From NCBI RefSeq assembly GCF_000685355.1, contig NZ_JHET01000009.1, forward strand, positions 1-32,578: a stretch of 32,578 bases of DNA, read 5' to 3'. The stretch is from Microbacterium sp. CH12i (GTDB lineage: Bacteria > Actinomycetota > Actinomycetes > Actinomycetales > Microbacteriaceae). Position numbers and translations under genes: made by a program. Each line of letters starts with the position of its first letter. The first letter of the stretch is position 1. Below, one piece after another: positions 1 through 8,227 of this stretch. The notes under the pieces are model-generated. The model was not told the origin of the DNA. It searched no databases and saw nothing but the letters and a program-made list of their open reading frames with translations.

Positions 1-711
1 GCCAGCGCCGGTGCCGCCACCGTTTGCCCCGGAGAAGGCCGGTCCACCCCATCCGCCATCAGCGTCTCCGCCGACCGCGAGTGCTGCGCCGCCGCTGCCC
101 GACGCCGTCGTGATGTTCTGGTTCACGGACTGGTCGTTGACGGTCGAACGTGCGTCGATCTCGATATCTCCACCGCCACCTGCGCCGCCTGCGCCGCCGC
201 CTGCTTCGTTGTGCAGGTTCAGTTCGTTGAGTCCGGTGTCGTACTGGCGGATGCCGGCATTGACGGAGAAGTCGTTGGCGGAGTCGTGGACGGAGTTGTC
301 CTGGAACGAGTCGTTAATCGAGTCCTTGTAGTCCGAGTTATCGGAGTTGTCGGAGTTGTCGGAGTTGTCCGAGTTATCGGAGTTATCCGAGTTGTCGGAG
401 TTATCCGAGTTGTCCGAGTTGTCCGAGTTGTCCGAGTTGTCCGAGTTGTCCGAGTTATCGGAGTTGTCCGAGTTATCGGAGTTGTCCGAGTTGTCGGACT
501 CGTCGTTGAGCGAGTCGTTGACGAGGATGTTGTCCTCGATGTCGGTGTCAGTGTTTCCGAGGTTGAGTTCGTTGTCCTCGACATTGGTGTCGGTGTTGCC
601 TACTTCGTTGTCGGCGACAACCATGTTGTCTTCGACATTCGTATTCCCGACGTCCTCGACACCCAGGTTCCACTGGAGGCCGAGTACATTCAGGTTGTCT
701 TCTACAGCCAT
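1..711 (-). CDS. Acidic Ser-Asp-Asn repeat protein, 3' end off window
   Basis: An open minus-strand frame runs from ATG at 711 to the left edge without a stop, so the C-terminus is missing (237 residues visible). AGAGGA lies 6 bases before the ATG and supports this start. Reading in order: an N-terminal part with repeated VEDN and GNTDT-type asparagine-rich motifs (residues about 1-70), 18 uninterrupted Ser-Asp-Asn triplets ending in SDY (about 72-128), a short Asn/Ser-rich linker, then a Gly/Ala-rich tail. There is no signal peptide or membrane segment at the N-terminus. The composition suggests a disordered, very acidic protein; similar Asp/Asn/Ser-then-Gly proteins are seen in actinobacteria (IniB- or dentin-like), but the function is not known. 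The frame is trusted because the 9-base units differ only at synonymous Ser and Asp positions. Confidence 0.75.
   Translation of the reverse strand, partial: MAVEDNLNVLGLQWNLGVEDVGNTNVEDNMVVADNEVGNTDTNVEDNELNLGNTDTDIEDNILVNDSLNDESDNSDNSDNSDNSDNSDNSDNSDNSDNSDNSDNSDNSDNSDNSDNSDNSDNSDNSDYKDSINDSFQDNSVHDSANDFSVNAGIRQYDTGLNELNLHNEAGGGAGGAGGGGDIEIDARSTVNDQSVNQNITTASGSGGAALAVGGDADGGWGGPAFSGANGGGTGAG
337..498 (-). repeat. 18 tandem 9-bp units encoding Ser-Asp-Asn
   Basis: These are 162 bases of tandem 9-bp units. On the minus strand each reads TC(C/G)-GA(C/T)-AAC. All four combinations of the two variable third positions occur, and every change is synonymous in this frame, so the protein repeat appears to be what is conserved. 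There are no spacers, so it is not a CRISPR array. Such arrays are prone to copy-number slippage and to assembly collapse. Confidence 0.9.
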
Positions 712-875
712 GATGATTCCTCTGTTCGTGAGAGAGTGCCGGTAATGGCGTCGTGCTACGAGTCTGAATCTCGCGGGCTCTCACGGCATCGGGAGTCATC
801 CCGAGGCTTACGGGGATGCTTCGGGGGGGTCGTGTGCGGCTACTGGGGGGTCGGTAGGGGGCGCTCGGGAAACGC

Positions 876-909
876 AGAAGATCCGGATGCCGCGGCATCC
901 GGACCTTCT
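876..909 (-). terminator. Hairpin 3' of groES, possible terminator
   Basis: The core at 882-903 is a perfect 22-bp palindrome centred on GGATGCCGCGGCATCC. It is extended on both sides by AGAAG/CTTCT after one mismatch, giving a stem of about 16 bp. It lies 26 bases downstream of the groES stop. There is no clear U-tract on the groES strand, so termination is inferred from position and stem strength only. Confidence 0.5.
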
Positions 910-934
910 AAAAGCGTTGAGCTTGTTGAACCGC

Positions 935-1231
935 TCAGCGAACGACGACGGCGAGGACGTCGCGAGCCGAGAGTACAAGGTACTCGTCTGCTCCGAACTT
1001 CACCTCGGTGCCGCCGTACTTGCTGTACAGAACGCGGTCGCCGACGGCGACGTCGATCGGAACACGGTTGCCGTTGTCGTCGATGCGGCCGGGGCCAACG
1101 GCCACAACCTCGCCCTCCTGGGGCTTCTCCTTGGCGGTGTCAGGGATGACCAGGCCACTTGCGGTGGTCTGCTCGGCCTCGACCTGCTGGATGACGATGC
1201 GGTCTTCGAGCGGCTTGATGGAAACCGACAC
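935..1231 (-). CDS. groES: Co-chaperonin GroES (Hsp10)
   Basis: This 98-residue protein caps the GroEL chamber as a heptameric lid during ATP-driven protein folding in the cytoplasm. The sequence begins [15 protein letters not shown], has the mobile-loop region [20 protein letters not shown] (about 18-37), GEVVAVGPG, and the conserved [16 protein letters not shown] and [13 protein letters not shown] tail. Length and order fit the family from end to end. The start is GTG, with AGAGG 7 bases upstream. groEL is not next to it; the next gene on this strand is the acidic repeat protein, after a hairpin. Two CIRCE operators upstream indicate HrcA-controlled heat-shock regulation. Confidence 0.97.
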   Translation of the reverse strand: MSVSIKPLEDRIVIQQVEAEQTTASGLVIPDTAKEKPQEGEVVAVGPGRIDDNGNRVPIDVAVGDRVLYSKYGGTEVKFGADEYLVLSARDVLAVVVR

Positions 1232-1272
1232 GGTCTACCTCTTCTTTCTTAACGCTGACAACGAAAGACTTG

Positions 1273-1299
1273 TTCGCACTCTCAACCCGAGAGTGCTAA
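1273..1299 (-). promoter_or_regulatory. CIRCE operator, groES-proximal
   Basis: On the minus strand it reads TTAGCACTC, nine bases, GAGTGCGAA. The first arm equals the CIRCE consensus TTAGCACTC-N9-GAGTGCTAA and the second differs from it by one base. CIRCE is the binding site of the heat-shock repressor HrcA. It lies 42-68 bases upstream of the groES start, where the transcript from the predicted promoter would begin. Confidence 0.9.
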
Positions 1300-1304
1300 T
1301 CCCA

Positions 1305-1334
1305 AGTGTATGCGTTCGGCTGGCACTCATGCAA
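1305..1334 (-). promoter_or_regulatory. Predicted groES sigma-A promoter
   Basis: On the minus strand there is TTGCAT (1329-1334) as the -35 box and TACACT (1305-1310) as the -10 box, separated by 18 bases. The -35 box sits inside the spacer of the distal CIRCE and the expected start point falls at the edge of the proximal CIRCE. HrcA bound to either operator would therefore block RNA polymerase. Confidence 0.55.
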
Positions 1335-1346
1335 TGCGAGTGCCAG
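1320..1346 (-). promoter_or_regulatory. CIRCE operator, groES-distal
   Basis: The minus strand carries CTGGCACTC, nine bases, GAGTGCCAG: a perfect 9-9-9 inverted repeat matching the CIRCE core GCACTC-N9-GAGTGC with changed outer bases. It lies only 41 bases before the divergent methyltransferase start at 1388, so HrcA might also affect that gene. Confidence 0.88.
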
Positions 1347-1387
1347 TTTGACGCTCTGAGTGTCGGAGCGCCGCGTACTCTGGACAG

Positions 1388-2646
1388 GTGGAGATGTCCG
1401 AGCTGACCGCGTTGCTCACCCCTGAGGGTCTCCGGCTTCTCGATGAGGTCGGCCCCATCGAGTCGACGGCAGAAGTCGCCCGAGCGGTCTCTTCGCTTCG
1501 GGCTGCAGGCCACTCCCCTGATCTCGTCTCGGCTGTCGTTGGCCAGGCGCATCTGCGCGCGAAGGCCTCGTCGAAGTTCGGTGGCTTCGCCGAGCGGATG
1601 CTGTTCACCAGAGCCGGGTTCGAACAGGCGACGCGACTGGGCGTTGCCGCCCGTCATGCCGGGCGCATGCGCCGTGCGGGCATCACGCGGGTCGCAGACC
1701 TCGGATGCGGGATTGGCGGCGACGCTCTCGCATTTGCTGGCGCGGGGTTGGAGGTAGTGGCCGTGGATGCTGATGAGGTGACCGCGGCGATTGCGGCGTA
1801 CAACCTCGCCCCGTTCGGTGGCGATGCCACCGTCCAGCACGGCACTGCCGAAGAATTCGTGCGCACTAATTTCGGAGAACTGCAGCAACTTCGCAGAGAT
1901 TCCGCGGATTCCTCCGAAGATCGTGCATTTCTGCAAGATGAGCGCACGGCGGTCTGGCTCGACCCTGCGCGCCGTACCTCTGGTCACAGCGAGACGCGGC
2001 GGGTCACGGCATCCGACTACTCCCCCTCACTCGACTGGGCATTTGCGCTCGCAGAGCAGATGCGACCGGAATCAAGCTCGGCCCTGGCCACGATCGCGAC
2101 AGCTTGCCAGCGGATGCCGAGGCCCAGTGGGTCAGCGCCGACGGCAGCGTCGTCGAGCTCGTGCTCTGGTCTGGTGCGCTCGCGCGCGAGGGCGTACGGC
2201 GGGCGGCCCTGGTGATGCGCGGCGATGAGTCGCACGAGCTGACTGCCGGCGCGGATGCTGAGGACGCCGAAGTTCGCGAGCTCGGAGCCTTCGTGCACGA
2301 GCCCGATGGCGCCGTCATCCGTGCACGCCTGATCGGCGATGTCGCACGCAGCCTTGAGGCCGGGATGCTGGATGACAAGATCGCCTATCTCACCGGGGAT
2401 GCGGCGCTGACGAGTCCGTTCGTGCAGTCGTTCCGGGTACGCGAAGTGATGGCTGCGAATCCGAAGTCGATCAACGCCGTGCTGCGCGCGAACGACGTCG
2501 GAACGATTGAGATCAAGAAACGTGGCATGGACATCGACCCCGCGGCGTTCCGCAAGAAGCTGAATCTCAGCGGATCACAGACGGCGACGCTGATCCTCAC
2601 GCGCACAGGCTCGCGACGGATGGCGATTCTCGCCGACCGCGTCTGA
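1388..2646 (+). CDS. SAM-dependent methyltransferase, THUMP-like C-terminus, split by apparent frameshift
   Basis: The gene is read in two overlapping frames: 1388 to about 2068, then about 2066 to 2646. Restoring one G in the CCGGA at 2066-2070 joins them into about 419 residues, the usual size for this actinobacterial family. The restored junction reads MRPGIKLGPGHDRDSLP, a natural continuation. The class I SAM-binding motif VADLGCGIGGDALAFA is at about residues 102-117, followed by VVAVDADE. The LDPARR motif follows at about 194-199. The C-terminus (IEIKKRGMDIDPAAFRKKL) is the THUMP-like domain. The substrate is unknown; an RNA or rRNA base is plausible. The start is GTG at 1388; ATG at 1394 is an alternative. 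Divergent from groES and close to the distal CIRCE. Confidence 0.8.
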
Positions 2647-2659
2647 CAGGGCGCGACGC

Positions 2660-3712
2660 TTACTTGCCGGTCTTGTCGTCGAGCGCGAGATCGTCAAACG
2701 ACGGCTCGTCCACCGTGAACTCGATGACATCACCAGTCTCAGGGTCGACCGTCACGTCCGATACGGGGTGCACCGTGATGGTGAGGTACTGCGAACCGTT
2801 GCTGGGACGCTCAAAATCGATCTGTGCCACCCGCTTGTGGTGAGAGTCAGGGTTGACCGTGATCATCAGCGACGCGCTGTCTTTCGACCACGGAGCGCAG
2901 ACTTCTGTGCTGGCGTCCGCCGCGGCGGCGTAGACAAGGCACTGCTCGCCAGCCGCGTCGGCGCGCGATGCTATCCAGACCGGATGATCTTCGAAGTAGC
3001 CGACAATCCACAATGACGACTGCTGGTATCCACGCTCGACGAGCGCGTCAAAGATTGCCTGATCTTTGGGCTCATATACGGTGTTGCCCGATGGCGAGTT
3101 GAAGAAACTGTTGGTGGCTGCGGCGGGCTGCCCGTCCGGGGTGAACACCAAAGTCGCGGTGGTGACGGTGAAGATGCCCGCGTCGTCCGTAGGAGCTTGC
3201 AGGTCAAGCCAGATGCCCTCCGAGCGGACGGCATCGGAGTCCAGACACTTCGCCGAAGATTTATCGCCATTGCCCATGATCAGGCAGACGACGACGCCGA
3301 CCTCGTCGTCCGCGCTGACTGCTCGGAAGGAACCCACGTCGTAGTAATCCTCCGCTGCTAGAGCGTCCTGCCAACCGCGCTGTTCGTCGGTCAGAGGGAC
3401 GGATCCGCGGGTGTTGGCCGATACACCCCATCCGACCGCAACACCGATTGCGAGAATCGCTGCGGCGCCGACGACAAGCCATCGCCTGCGCGGATGCCGC
3501 GGCTCGGATGCTGCGACGGGTGTGGTGTCAGCGGGTGGGTCAGACGCTGCGACAGGCTCAGCCGCCATATCCGACGCTGCGGCCACTACCCCGCGCCGTC
3601 GCCGCTCCAACTCCCGTAGCCGCGCAAGCTCGACCTTCGACGGTTTACCGTCTCGCCCGTAGGCCTTGGCGTGCAGAATCCGCAACTCTGCGGATTCTTC
3701 GGGCGTCAGCAT
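2660..3712 (-). CDS. Hypothetical single-pass membrane protein
   Basis: Not recognised as a named family. The 350 residues comprise a charged cytoplasmic N-terminus (MLTPEESAELRILHAKAYGRDG, about 1-75), which resembles the short N-terminal segment of several actinobacterial membrane proteins. One hydrophobic helix follows at about 78-98 after HPRRRW, then a long outside domain with Cys144, Cys156, Cys257 and Cys271 that could form disulfides. It begins 3 bases after the stop of the DUF4190-like gene and is the last gene of the tsaB operon. The stop lies 13 bases from the convergent methyltransferase stop. Topology is inferred from the positive-inside rule. Confidence 0.7.
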   Translation of the reverse strand: MLTPEESAELRILHAKAYGRDGKPSKVELARLRELERRRRGVVAAASDMAAEPVAASDPPADTTPVAASEPRHPRRRWLVVGAAAILAIGVAVGWGVSANTRGSVPLTDEQRGWQDALAAEDYYDVGSFRAVSADDEVGVVVCLIMGNGDKSSAKCLDSDAVRSEGIWLDLQAPTDDAGIFTVTTATLVFTPDGQPAAATNSFFNSPSGNTVYEPKDQAIFDALVERGYQQSSLWIVGYFEDHPVWIASRADAAGEQCLVYAAAADASTEVCAPWSKDSASLMITVNPDSHHKRVAQIDFERPSNGSQYLTITVHPVSDVTVDPETGDVIEFTVDEPSFDDLALDDKTGK

Positions 3713-3715
3713 CCG

Positions 3716-4228
3716 CTACCCGATCGCCTCGAACTGCATGGCGGCCCAGATGAGCCAACCGAGGCTGTAGATCGTGGCGGCGATCCCCAAGATGAGCGCC
3801 CACACTGCGATCGCCCGATTCTCGACCGGACGCCGCAGCGACATGATCGCCGCGATCACCGCGATGACGGCAAGGGGAATCCCCCACCCGACAAAGAACG
3901 AGGCGCACAGCGCGACGACCGCGGCAACAAGGGCCCAGGGAGCGAGACGGGTGTTGTCGTCGTCCATCGCTGCGTCATGCGGCGCCCACTGCACGGCGGA
4001 CATTCCGGCGGTATCAGCGGGACCGCTGGCGACGACCTGTCCAACGTCCACTGGCCCGGTCGGCATCGTCGTGTAGCCGCCTCGGTGCTCGCCAGGCATG
4101 CGCGTGGCGCTCGCCGGATGCTCAACCTCATTGCTCGCCTCTTCGAACGTCGGTTGACGGCTCGAGTCGTCGGCACCCGCGCCCTTGGAAGCGGCACCAT
4201 TCGAACCGGCACCGTTTGCCCCACTCAT
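3716..4228 (-). CDS. DUF4190-like membrane protein
   Basis: 170 residues. The N-terminal 90 residues are low-complexity (Gly, Ala, Ser, Pro, acidic) and probably disordered. The C-terminal half has two hydrophobic helices ([18 protein letters not shown] and [17 protein letters not shown], with a further hydrophobic stretch between them). The spacing of small residues and the [18 protein letters not shown] block are typical of DUF4190-type domains. The ATG overlaps the tsaD stop in an ATGA, so the two are translationally coupled. Function is unknown; its place in the operon is not evidence of a role in t6A synthesis. Confidence 0.75.
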   Translation of the reverse strand: MSGANGAGSNGAASKGAGADDSSRQPTFEEASNEVEHPASATRMPGEHRGGYTTMPTGPVDVGQVVASGPADTAGMSAVQWAPHDAAMDDDNTRLAPWALVAAVVALCASFFVGWGIPLAVIAVIAAIMSLRRPVENRAIAVWALILGIAATIYSLGWLIWAAMQFEAIG

Positions 4229-5300
4229 CCGGCATTCTCCTGAGACTGCGCGGCGACCTGAATCTCGGTGACCGGCAGCGTCGAGTCCGCGCCGAACGCG
4301 AGCGTCGACGGACGCCGCCCCGATGTGATGAGTTCTGCGGCGAGCGCGGCGATCATTGCACCGTTGTCAGTGCACAGCGACAGCGGCGGGATCCGTACAG
4401 TCACTCCAGCGTCCGCTGCCCGGGAGAGCGCGACTTCCCGCAACCGCTTGTTCGCGATGACACCTCCGCCGAGCAGCAGTCGGGGCACTCCGAGGTCAGC
4501 GCAGGCGGCGAGCGCCTTAGTGACAAGCACGTCGACGACGGCCTCGCGGAAGCTCGCCGCGACATCAGCCACCGGCACGGGCGTGCCCTCTGCTTCGCAG
4601 CGTTCGACCCAGCGGGCGACGGCGGTCTTGAGTCCGGAGAACGAGAAGTCGTAGCGGTGCTTCGCCATGTCTGGCGACTTGGAGAGTCCGCGGGGGAACC
4701 GAATCGCCTTCGGGTCGCCGTCCGCAGCAGCGCGGTCGATCTCAGGCCCACCCGGATACGGCAGTGACAGCAGCCGCGCCACCTTGTCAAAGGCTTCGCC
4801 GGCCGCGTCATCCATCGTCTCGCCGAGCAACTCGACGTCGGTCGTGAGGTCGCGCACGTGCAGCAGTGAGGTGTGTCCGCCCGAGACGAGCAGCGCGATC
4901 GTCGGGTACTCGAGCGGCTCGGAATCGGCAGTCAGGATGTCTGCCGCAATGTGCCCGACGAGGTGGTTCACGGCGTACAGCGGCTTGTCGAGTGCAACGG
5001 CGAGCCCTTGGCCGCTCCGACCCCGACCATGAGCGCGCCAGCAAGGCCGGGGCCACTGGTGACGGCGATGGCATCGAGGTCTTGTAGTCGCACCTGCGCC
5101 TCGGCGAGCGCAGCTTCGATCGACGGCTGCAACGCCTCGAGGTGCGCGCGGGCGGCGACCTCTGGCACGACGCCGCCGTAGCGGGCGTGCTCATCCATGC
5201 TCGAAGCGATCGTGTTCGACAGCAGCGTGCGGCCACGGACGATGCCGATGCCCGTCTCGTCGCAGCTCGTCTCGATGCCGAGAACCAGAGGTTCACTCAT
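4225..5300 (-). CDS. tsaD: tRNA N6-threonylcarbamoyladenosine synthase subunit TsaD, split by apparent frameshift
   Basis: TsaD transfers the threonylcarbamoyl group to A37 of ANN-decoding tRNAs together with TsaB and TsaE. The N-terminal part ([47 protein letters not shown]) is in one frame. The rest (NHLVGH metal-binding motif, [63 protein letters not shown]) is in another. Restoring one C at about 5004-5005 turns [16 protein letters not shown] into [19 protein letters not shown] and gives about 358 residues, the normal length. The start is the ATG at 5300 with GGAGG upstream; it overlaps the rimI stop in ATGA. Because the gene is usually essential, a consensus error is more likely than a true loss. 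Confidence 0.93.
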
Positions 5301-5824
5301 ACGTTGGCCTCCTTCGGCACGATCTCGGGCGGGTTGCTCCCACCCGCATGGGATGCCGCGGCATCCGCCGAAACCCACGCACGCAGATCCAGTCGCATCA
5401 CAATCGCGTCGACATCATCGGGTTGGTAGTACCGGGGACGCCGCCCGAGCTCGGTGAATCCCTCAGAGACGTACAGCGCCTCAGCGCCGGGATTGTCTGC
5501 GCGCACCTCGAGGAACACCTCGCGGGCACGGCGAGCGGATGCTTCGGCAAGAAGTGCACGCAGCAGCGCACGGCCGCGCCCTTCTCCCCTACGCGCTTCG
5601 AGCAGGGCGATGGTCTGGATATCAGCATCCGCACTTCCACGAATCGCACGCAGGCCGGCGTAACCGATGATCGCCCCGGCATCCTCGTCTACGAGGTAGT
5701 GGCTGTGCTCGCTCGACAGCTCAGCGGCCATAGACTCGGCACTCCACGCATCCGTGGGGAACGAGGCATTCTCGATCGCCATGATCGCGTCGAGGTCGGC
5801 GGGGGCGGCGATACGGATAGTCAC
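5297..5824 (-). CDS. rimI: Ribosomal protein S18 N-alpha-acetyltransferase RimI
   Basis: A 175-residue GNAT-fold acetyltransferase. Visible family features are [22 protein letters not shown] and [10 protein letters not shown] at the N-terminus. The acetyl-CoA binding loop is [15 protein letters not shown] (about 78-92), and [30 protein letters not shown] is the RimI-type C-terminal block. The start is GTG at 5824, overlapping the tsaB stop in GTGA. The position between tsaB and tsaD is the standard actinobacterial arrangement and supports RimI over a generic GNAT. The last 25 residues, encoded over the GGATGCCGCGGCATCC palindrome, are an unconserved tail. Confidence 0.9.
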   Translation of the reverse strand: MTIRIAAPADLDAIMAIENASFPTDAWSAESMAAELSSEHSHYLVDEDAGAIIGYAGLRAIRGSADADIQTIALLEARRGEGRGRALLRALLAEASARRAREVFLEVRADNPGAEALYVSEGFTELGRRPRYYQPDDVDAIVMRLDLRAWVSADAAASHAGGSNPPEIVPKEANV

Positions 5825-6444
5825 AGTCCCACCCGCTTCGGTGCGCCGGGCACCGTGACGTCTGGCTGGCGGAGATAGAGGGGTTCGGCGCCGGTCAGCT
5901 CGCGACCTGCCGCAATTGCGCGAACGCCGATGCGGCCGAGTGCACCACCATCGAGCGCGGCAATCTCGAACGTGCGGATGCCGTCAAGATGAGCTTCTGC
6001 GTCAACCCGAGGCACGAGCACTGTCGTGGTAGTGAGCTGGGGGATGCCATCTGCGTCGAGCCCGTCGAACACACTGATCGCGACCTCGCGGCGGCGGGCA
6101 TCTGTGACGATCGCGAAGGGGGTTGCCGGAGCATCCGCTTCAATCACGCTGAGCGCGGCCGCGAAGTGGCTGGGTGCCGGGACCACCGGGACGCCGCGAC
6201 CGAGAGCAAACGCTCGGGCCGTGGCAATGCCGATCCGAAGGCCTGTGAACGGACCGGGCCCCATGCCCTCGACGACGTGTGTGATCTGGCCGGATCCCGC
6301 GCCGGCGAGCACCTGCTCAAGCAACCCGCCGATGACTTCGGCGTGTCCGAGCGGGTTTGGGCTGGATGCGTCAGCGAGAGTGCGGCCTTCACCGTCAACG
6401 ATGGCGACGGCCGAGCCCAATGAGGTATCGACGGCAAGGATCAC
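5821..6444 (-). CDS. tsaB: tRNA threonylcarbamoyladenosine synthesis protein TsaB
   Basis: TsaB is the inactive ASKHA-fold partner of TsaD. The 207 residues show VILAVDTSLGSAVAIVDGEG at the start, HAEVIGGLLEQVL, and the diagnostic GMGPGPFTGLRIGIATARAFALG block (about 70-92). The start is assigned to the GTG at 6444 because the family signature begins right there; the frame stays open upstream to 6792 but that extension is not protein-like. A GGAGAG abuts the GTG, closer than is usual. First gene of the operon tsaB-rimI-tsaD; tsaE and alr, which often precede it in actinobacteria, are not here. Confidence 0.92.
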   Translation of the reverse strand: MILAVDTSLGSAVAIVDGEGRTLADASSPNPLGHAEVIGGLLEQVLAGAGSGQITHVVEGMGPGPFTGLRIGIATARAFALGRGVPVVPAPSHFAAALSVIEADAPATPFAIVTDARRREVAISVFDGLDADGIPQLTTTTVLVPRVDAEAHLDGIRTFEIAALDGGALGRIGVRAIAAGRELTGAEPLYLRQPDVTVPGAPKRVGL

Positions 6445-6646
6445 CTCTCCAGGGTAGTCCGCTCGTTTGTCTGCAGGTTTGCCCCGCTTCCCCAAGATTG
6501 TGCGAAGAACGCCGCAACTGCGCTCGCTGACGCTCAGACACGTCCTAGCATTCACAATGAGGGAAGTTCTTACTGCGCTGGGGCGTGGTTGAGGGGGAAC
6601 GTGTTCACCGTGCTGGGGTCGGTGAGCACGTGGGAGAGGAACAACG

Positions 6647-8227
6647 ATGAGGTCCACCGTGGTGTCTGAGATCAGGCCCAAGCGCCGCCGGCGCCAGTGG
6701 GGTACCGAAAAACCGCGCCCGTCGCTGCCGGCAGTGCACGAGCGTCCGTCGACACGCAAGCTCATTCTTAGTCGCGTCGCGATCTGGGTCACTGTGGCGA
6801 TGTGGGCGCTTTACGTGCTGACTGTGACGCTGACGCTGTTCTTCTCCGGAGTGTTCAATACGACCTGGCGTGTCATCGAGGGTGGCTCCTATGTCGTCGT
6901 CGTGTCCTTCCTCACCTTCTCGGCGCTCATGTATCTCGTGGCCAGGCTCGGGGCGTTTCAGCGATTCCGCACCCACCGCCGTGCTGCCCGCGCCGACCTC
7001 GATCGGCACTTCTCAGAAGAGCATCGACCGCTCACGGTGCTGGTTCCCTCGTATGCCGAGGAGCCCAGCATCATCCGCAAGACGCTGTGGTCGGCCGCTC
7101 TGCAGGAGTATCCGCACCTGCGCATTGTTCTGCTGATCGATGATTCGCCCTTCCCGAGCGATCCAGACACACTCGAACGCCTGGAGGCCAGCCGTGCTAT
7201 CTCGTATGAGATCAGTGCTGCGCTGCGTGGCCCCAGCACGCGCTTTACGGCCGCACTCGCGGCATTGGACGACACCATGCTCACTCGGGGTGCCGCCGAC
7301 ATGCTGCTGCCGCAGTTGATCGCCGAGTACCGGCATGCCATCGACGTGCTGCGCGCTGCGGGCTTCGGAGAGCGACGCGAGGACCACGTGGACGACTTCT
7401 TCGCCGACGAGGTGCTTCTCGGACTGGCCGATGACCTCGAGTCCACAGCGTGCGCGCTCGAAGCCGCACTCGCTGAGGGCTCGTCGCTGCCTTTGGAGCG
7501 CATGCGCGAACTGCTGCGCCGCCTGGTGTGGATCTTCTCGGCGGAGCTGACCTCATTCGAACGCAAGCGCTACGTCTCGCTCTCGCACGAGGCGAATAAG
7601 GCGATGAACCTGAACTCCTACATCGGCCTCGTGGGGGGACGCTTCACCGAGCAGCAAACGCCCGACGGGCTCGTGCTGCGTCCGACTCCTGGCGGCGCGC
7701 ACGCTGACCTTGAGGTGCCGTATTCGGACTTCATCCTCACCCTCGACGCCGACTCAGTGCTGCTGCGCGACTACTGCCTGCGCCTCGTTCATTTCCTCGA
7801 ACAGCCCGAAAACGCCGCGGTCGCAGTGACGCAGACGCCGTACTCGTCGTTCCGCGGTGCTCCGACGCGCATCGAGCGCCTCTCCGGGGCCACGACAGAT
7901 ATCCAGCACATCCTCCACCAGGGAATGACCCAGTACAACGCGACCTTCTGGGTGGGGGCGAACGCCGTGATCCGTATGGAGGCGCTCGATGACATTCTCG
8001 AGATTGAGAACGTCGATGAGTTCGAGATCCGCCGCTATGTGCAGGACCGCACAGTCATCGAAGACACCGAGTCCAGCGTTGACCTCGGCGTGCACGGCTG
8101 GAAGCTCGCAAACTACCCCGAGCGACTCAGCTACAGCGCCACCCCACCCGACTGGGGCTCGCTCATCGTCCAGCGGCGGCGCTGGGCTAAGGGCTCGCTG
8201 AATATTAACTTGGGCGTGTCGAGTTGA
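6647..8227 (+). pseudogene. Cellulose synthase-like GT2 glycosyltransferase, 3'-truncated by IS
   Basis: The start is ATG at 6647 with GAGAGGA upstream. Two membrane helices lie at about residues 42-66 and 80-103, followed by a family 2 glycosyltransferase domain. Its motifs are LTVLVPSYAEEPSIIRKTLWSAALQEYP, the nucleotide-sugar binding LTLDADS (about 365), the acceptor-side VIEDTESS (about 470) and the QRRRW motif (about 515). This motif order is that of processive polysaccharide synthases. About five residues after QRRRW the sequence leaves the family and ends inside the ISAzo13-like element. The following transmembrane helices, which form the export channel, are missing, so the product is probably inactive. 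A large helical insertion (about 185-330) separates the two halves of the catalytic domain. Confidence 0.85.

Noticed and set aside
337..498. CRISPR array
   Set aside because: The units are 9 bp and contiguous with no spacers, and lie inside a coding frame.
347..745. Plus-strand reading frame made of Ser-Glu-Leu repeats
   Set aside because: It is the antisense of the Ser-Asp-Asn repeat. The minus frame has a ribosome binding site, sensible flanks and purely synonymous variation.
4960..5010. Programmed ribosomal frameshift in tsaD
   Set aside because: No slippery heptamer or downstream structure is evident, and three other genes show the same type of single-base loss.
5821..6792. Long N-terminal extension of tsaB up to 6792
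   Set aside because: The TsaB signature starts at 6444. The extension is not protein-like and would cover the 5' end of the glycosyltransferase.
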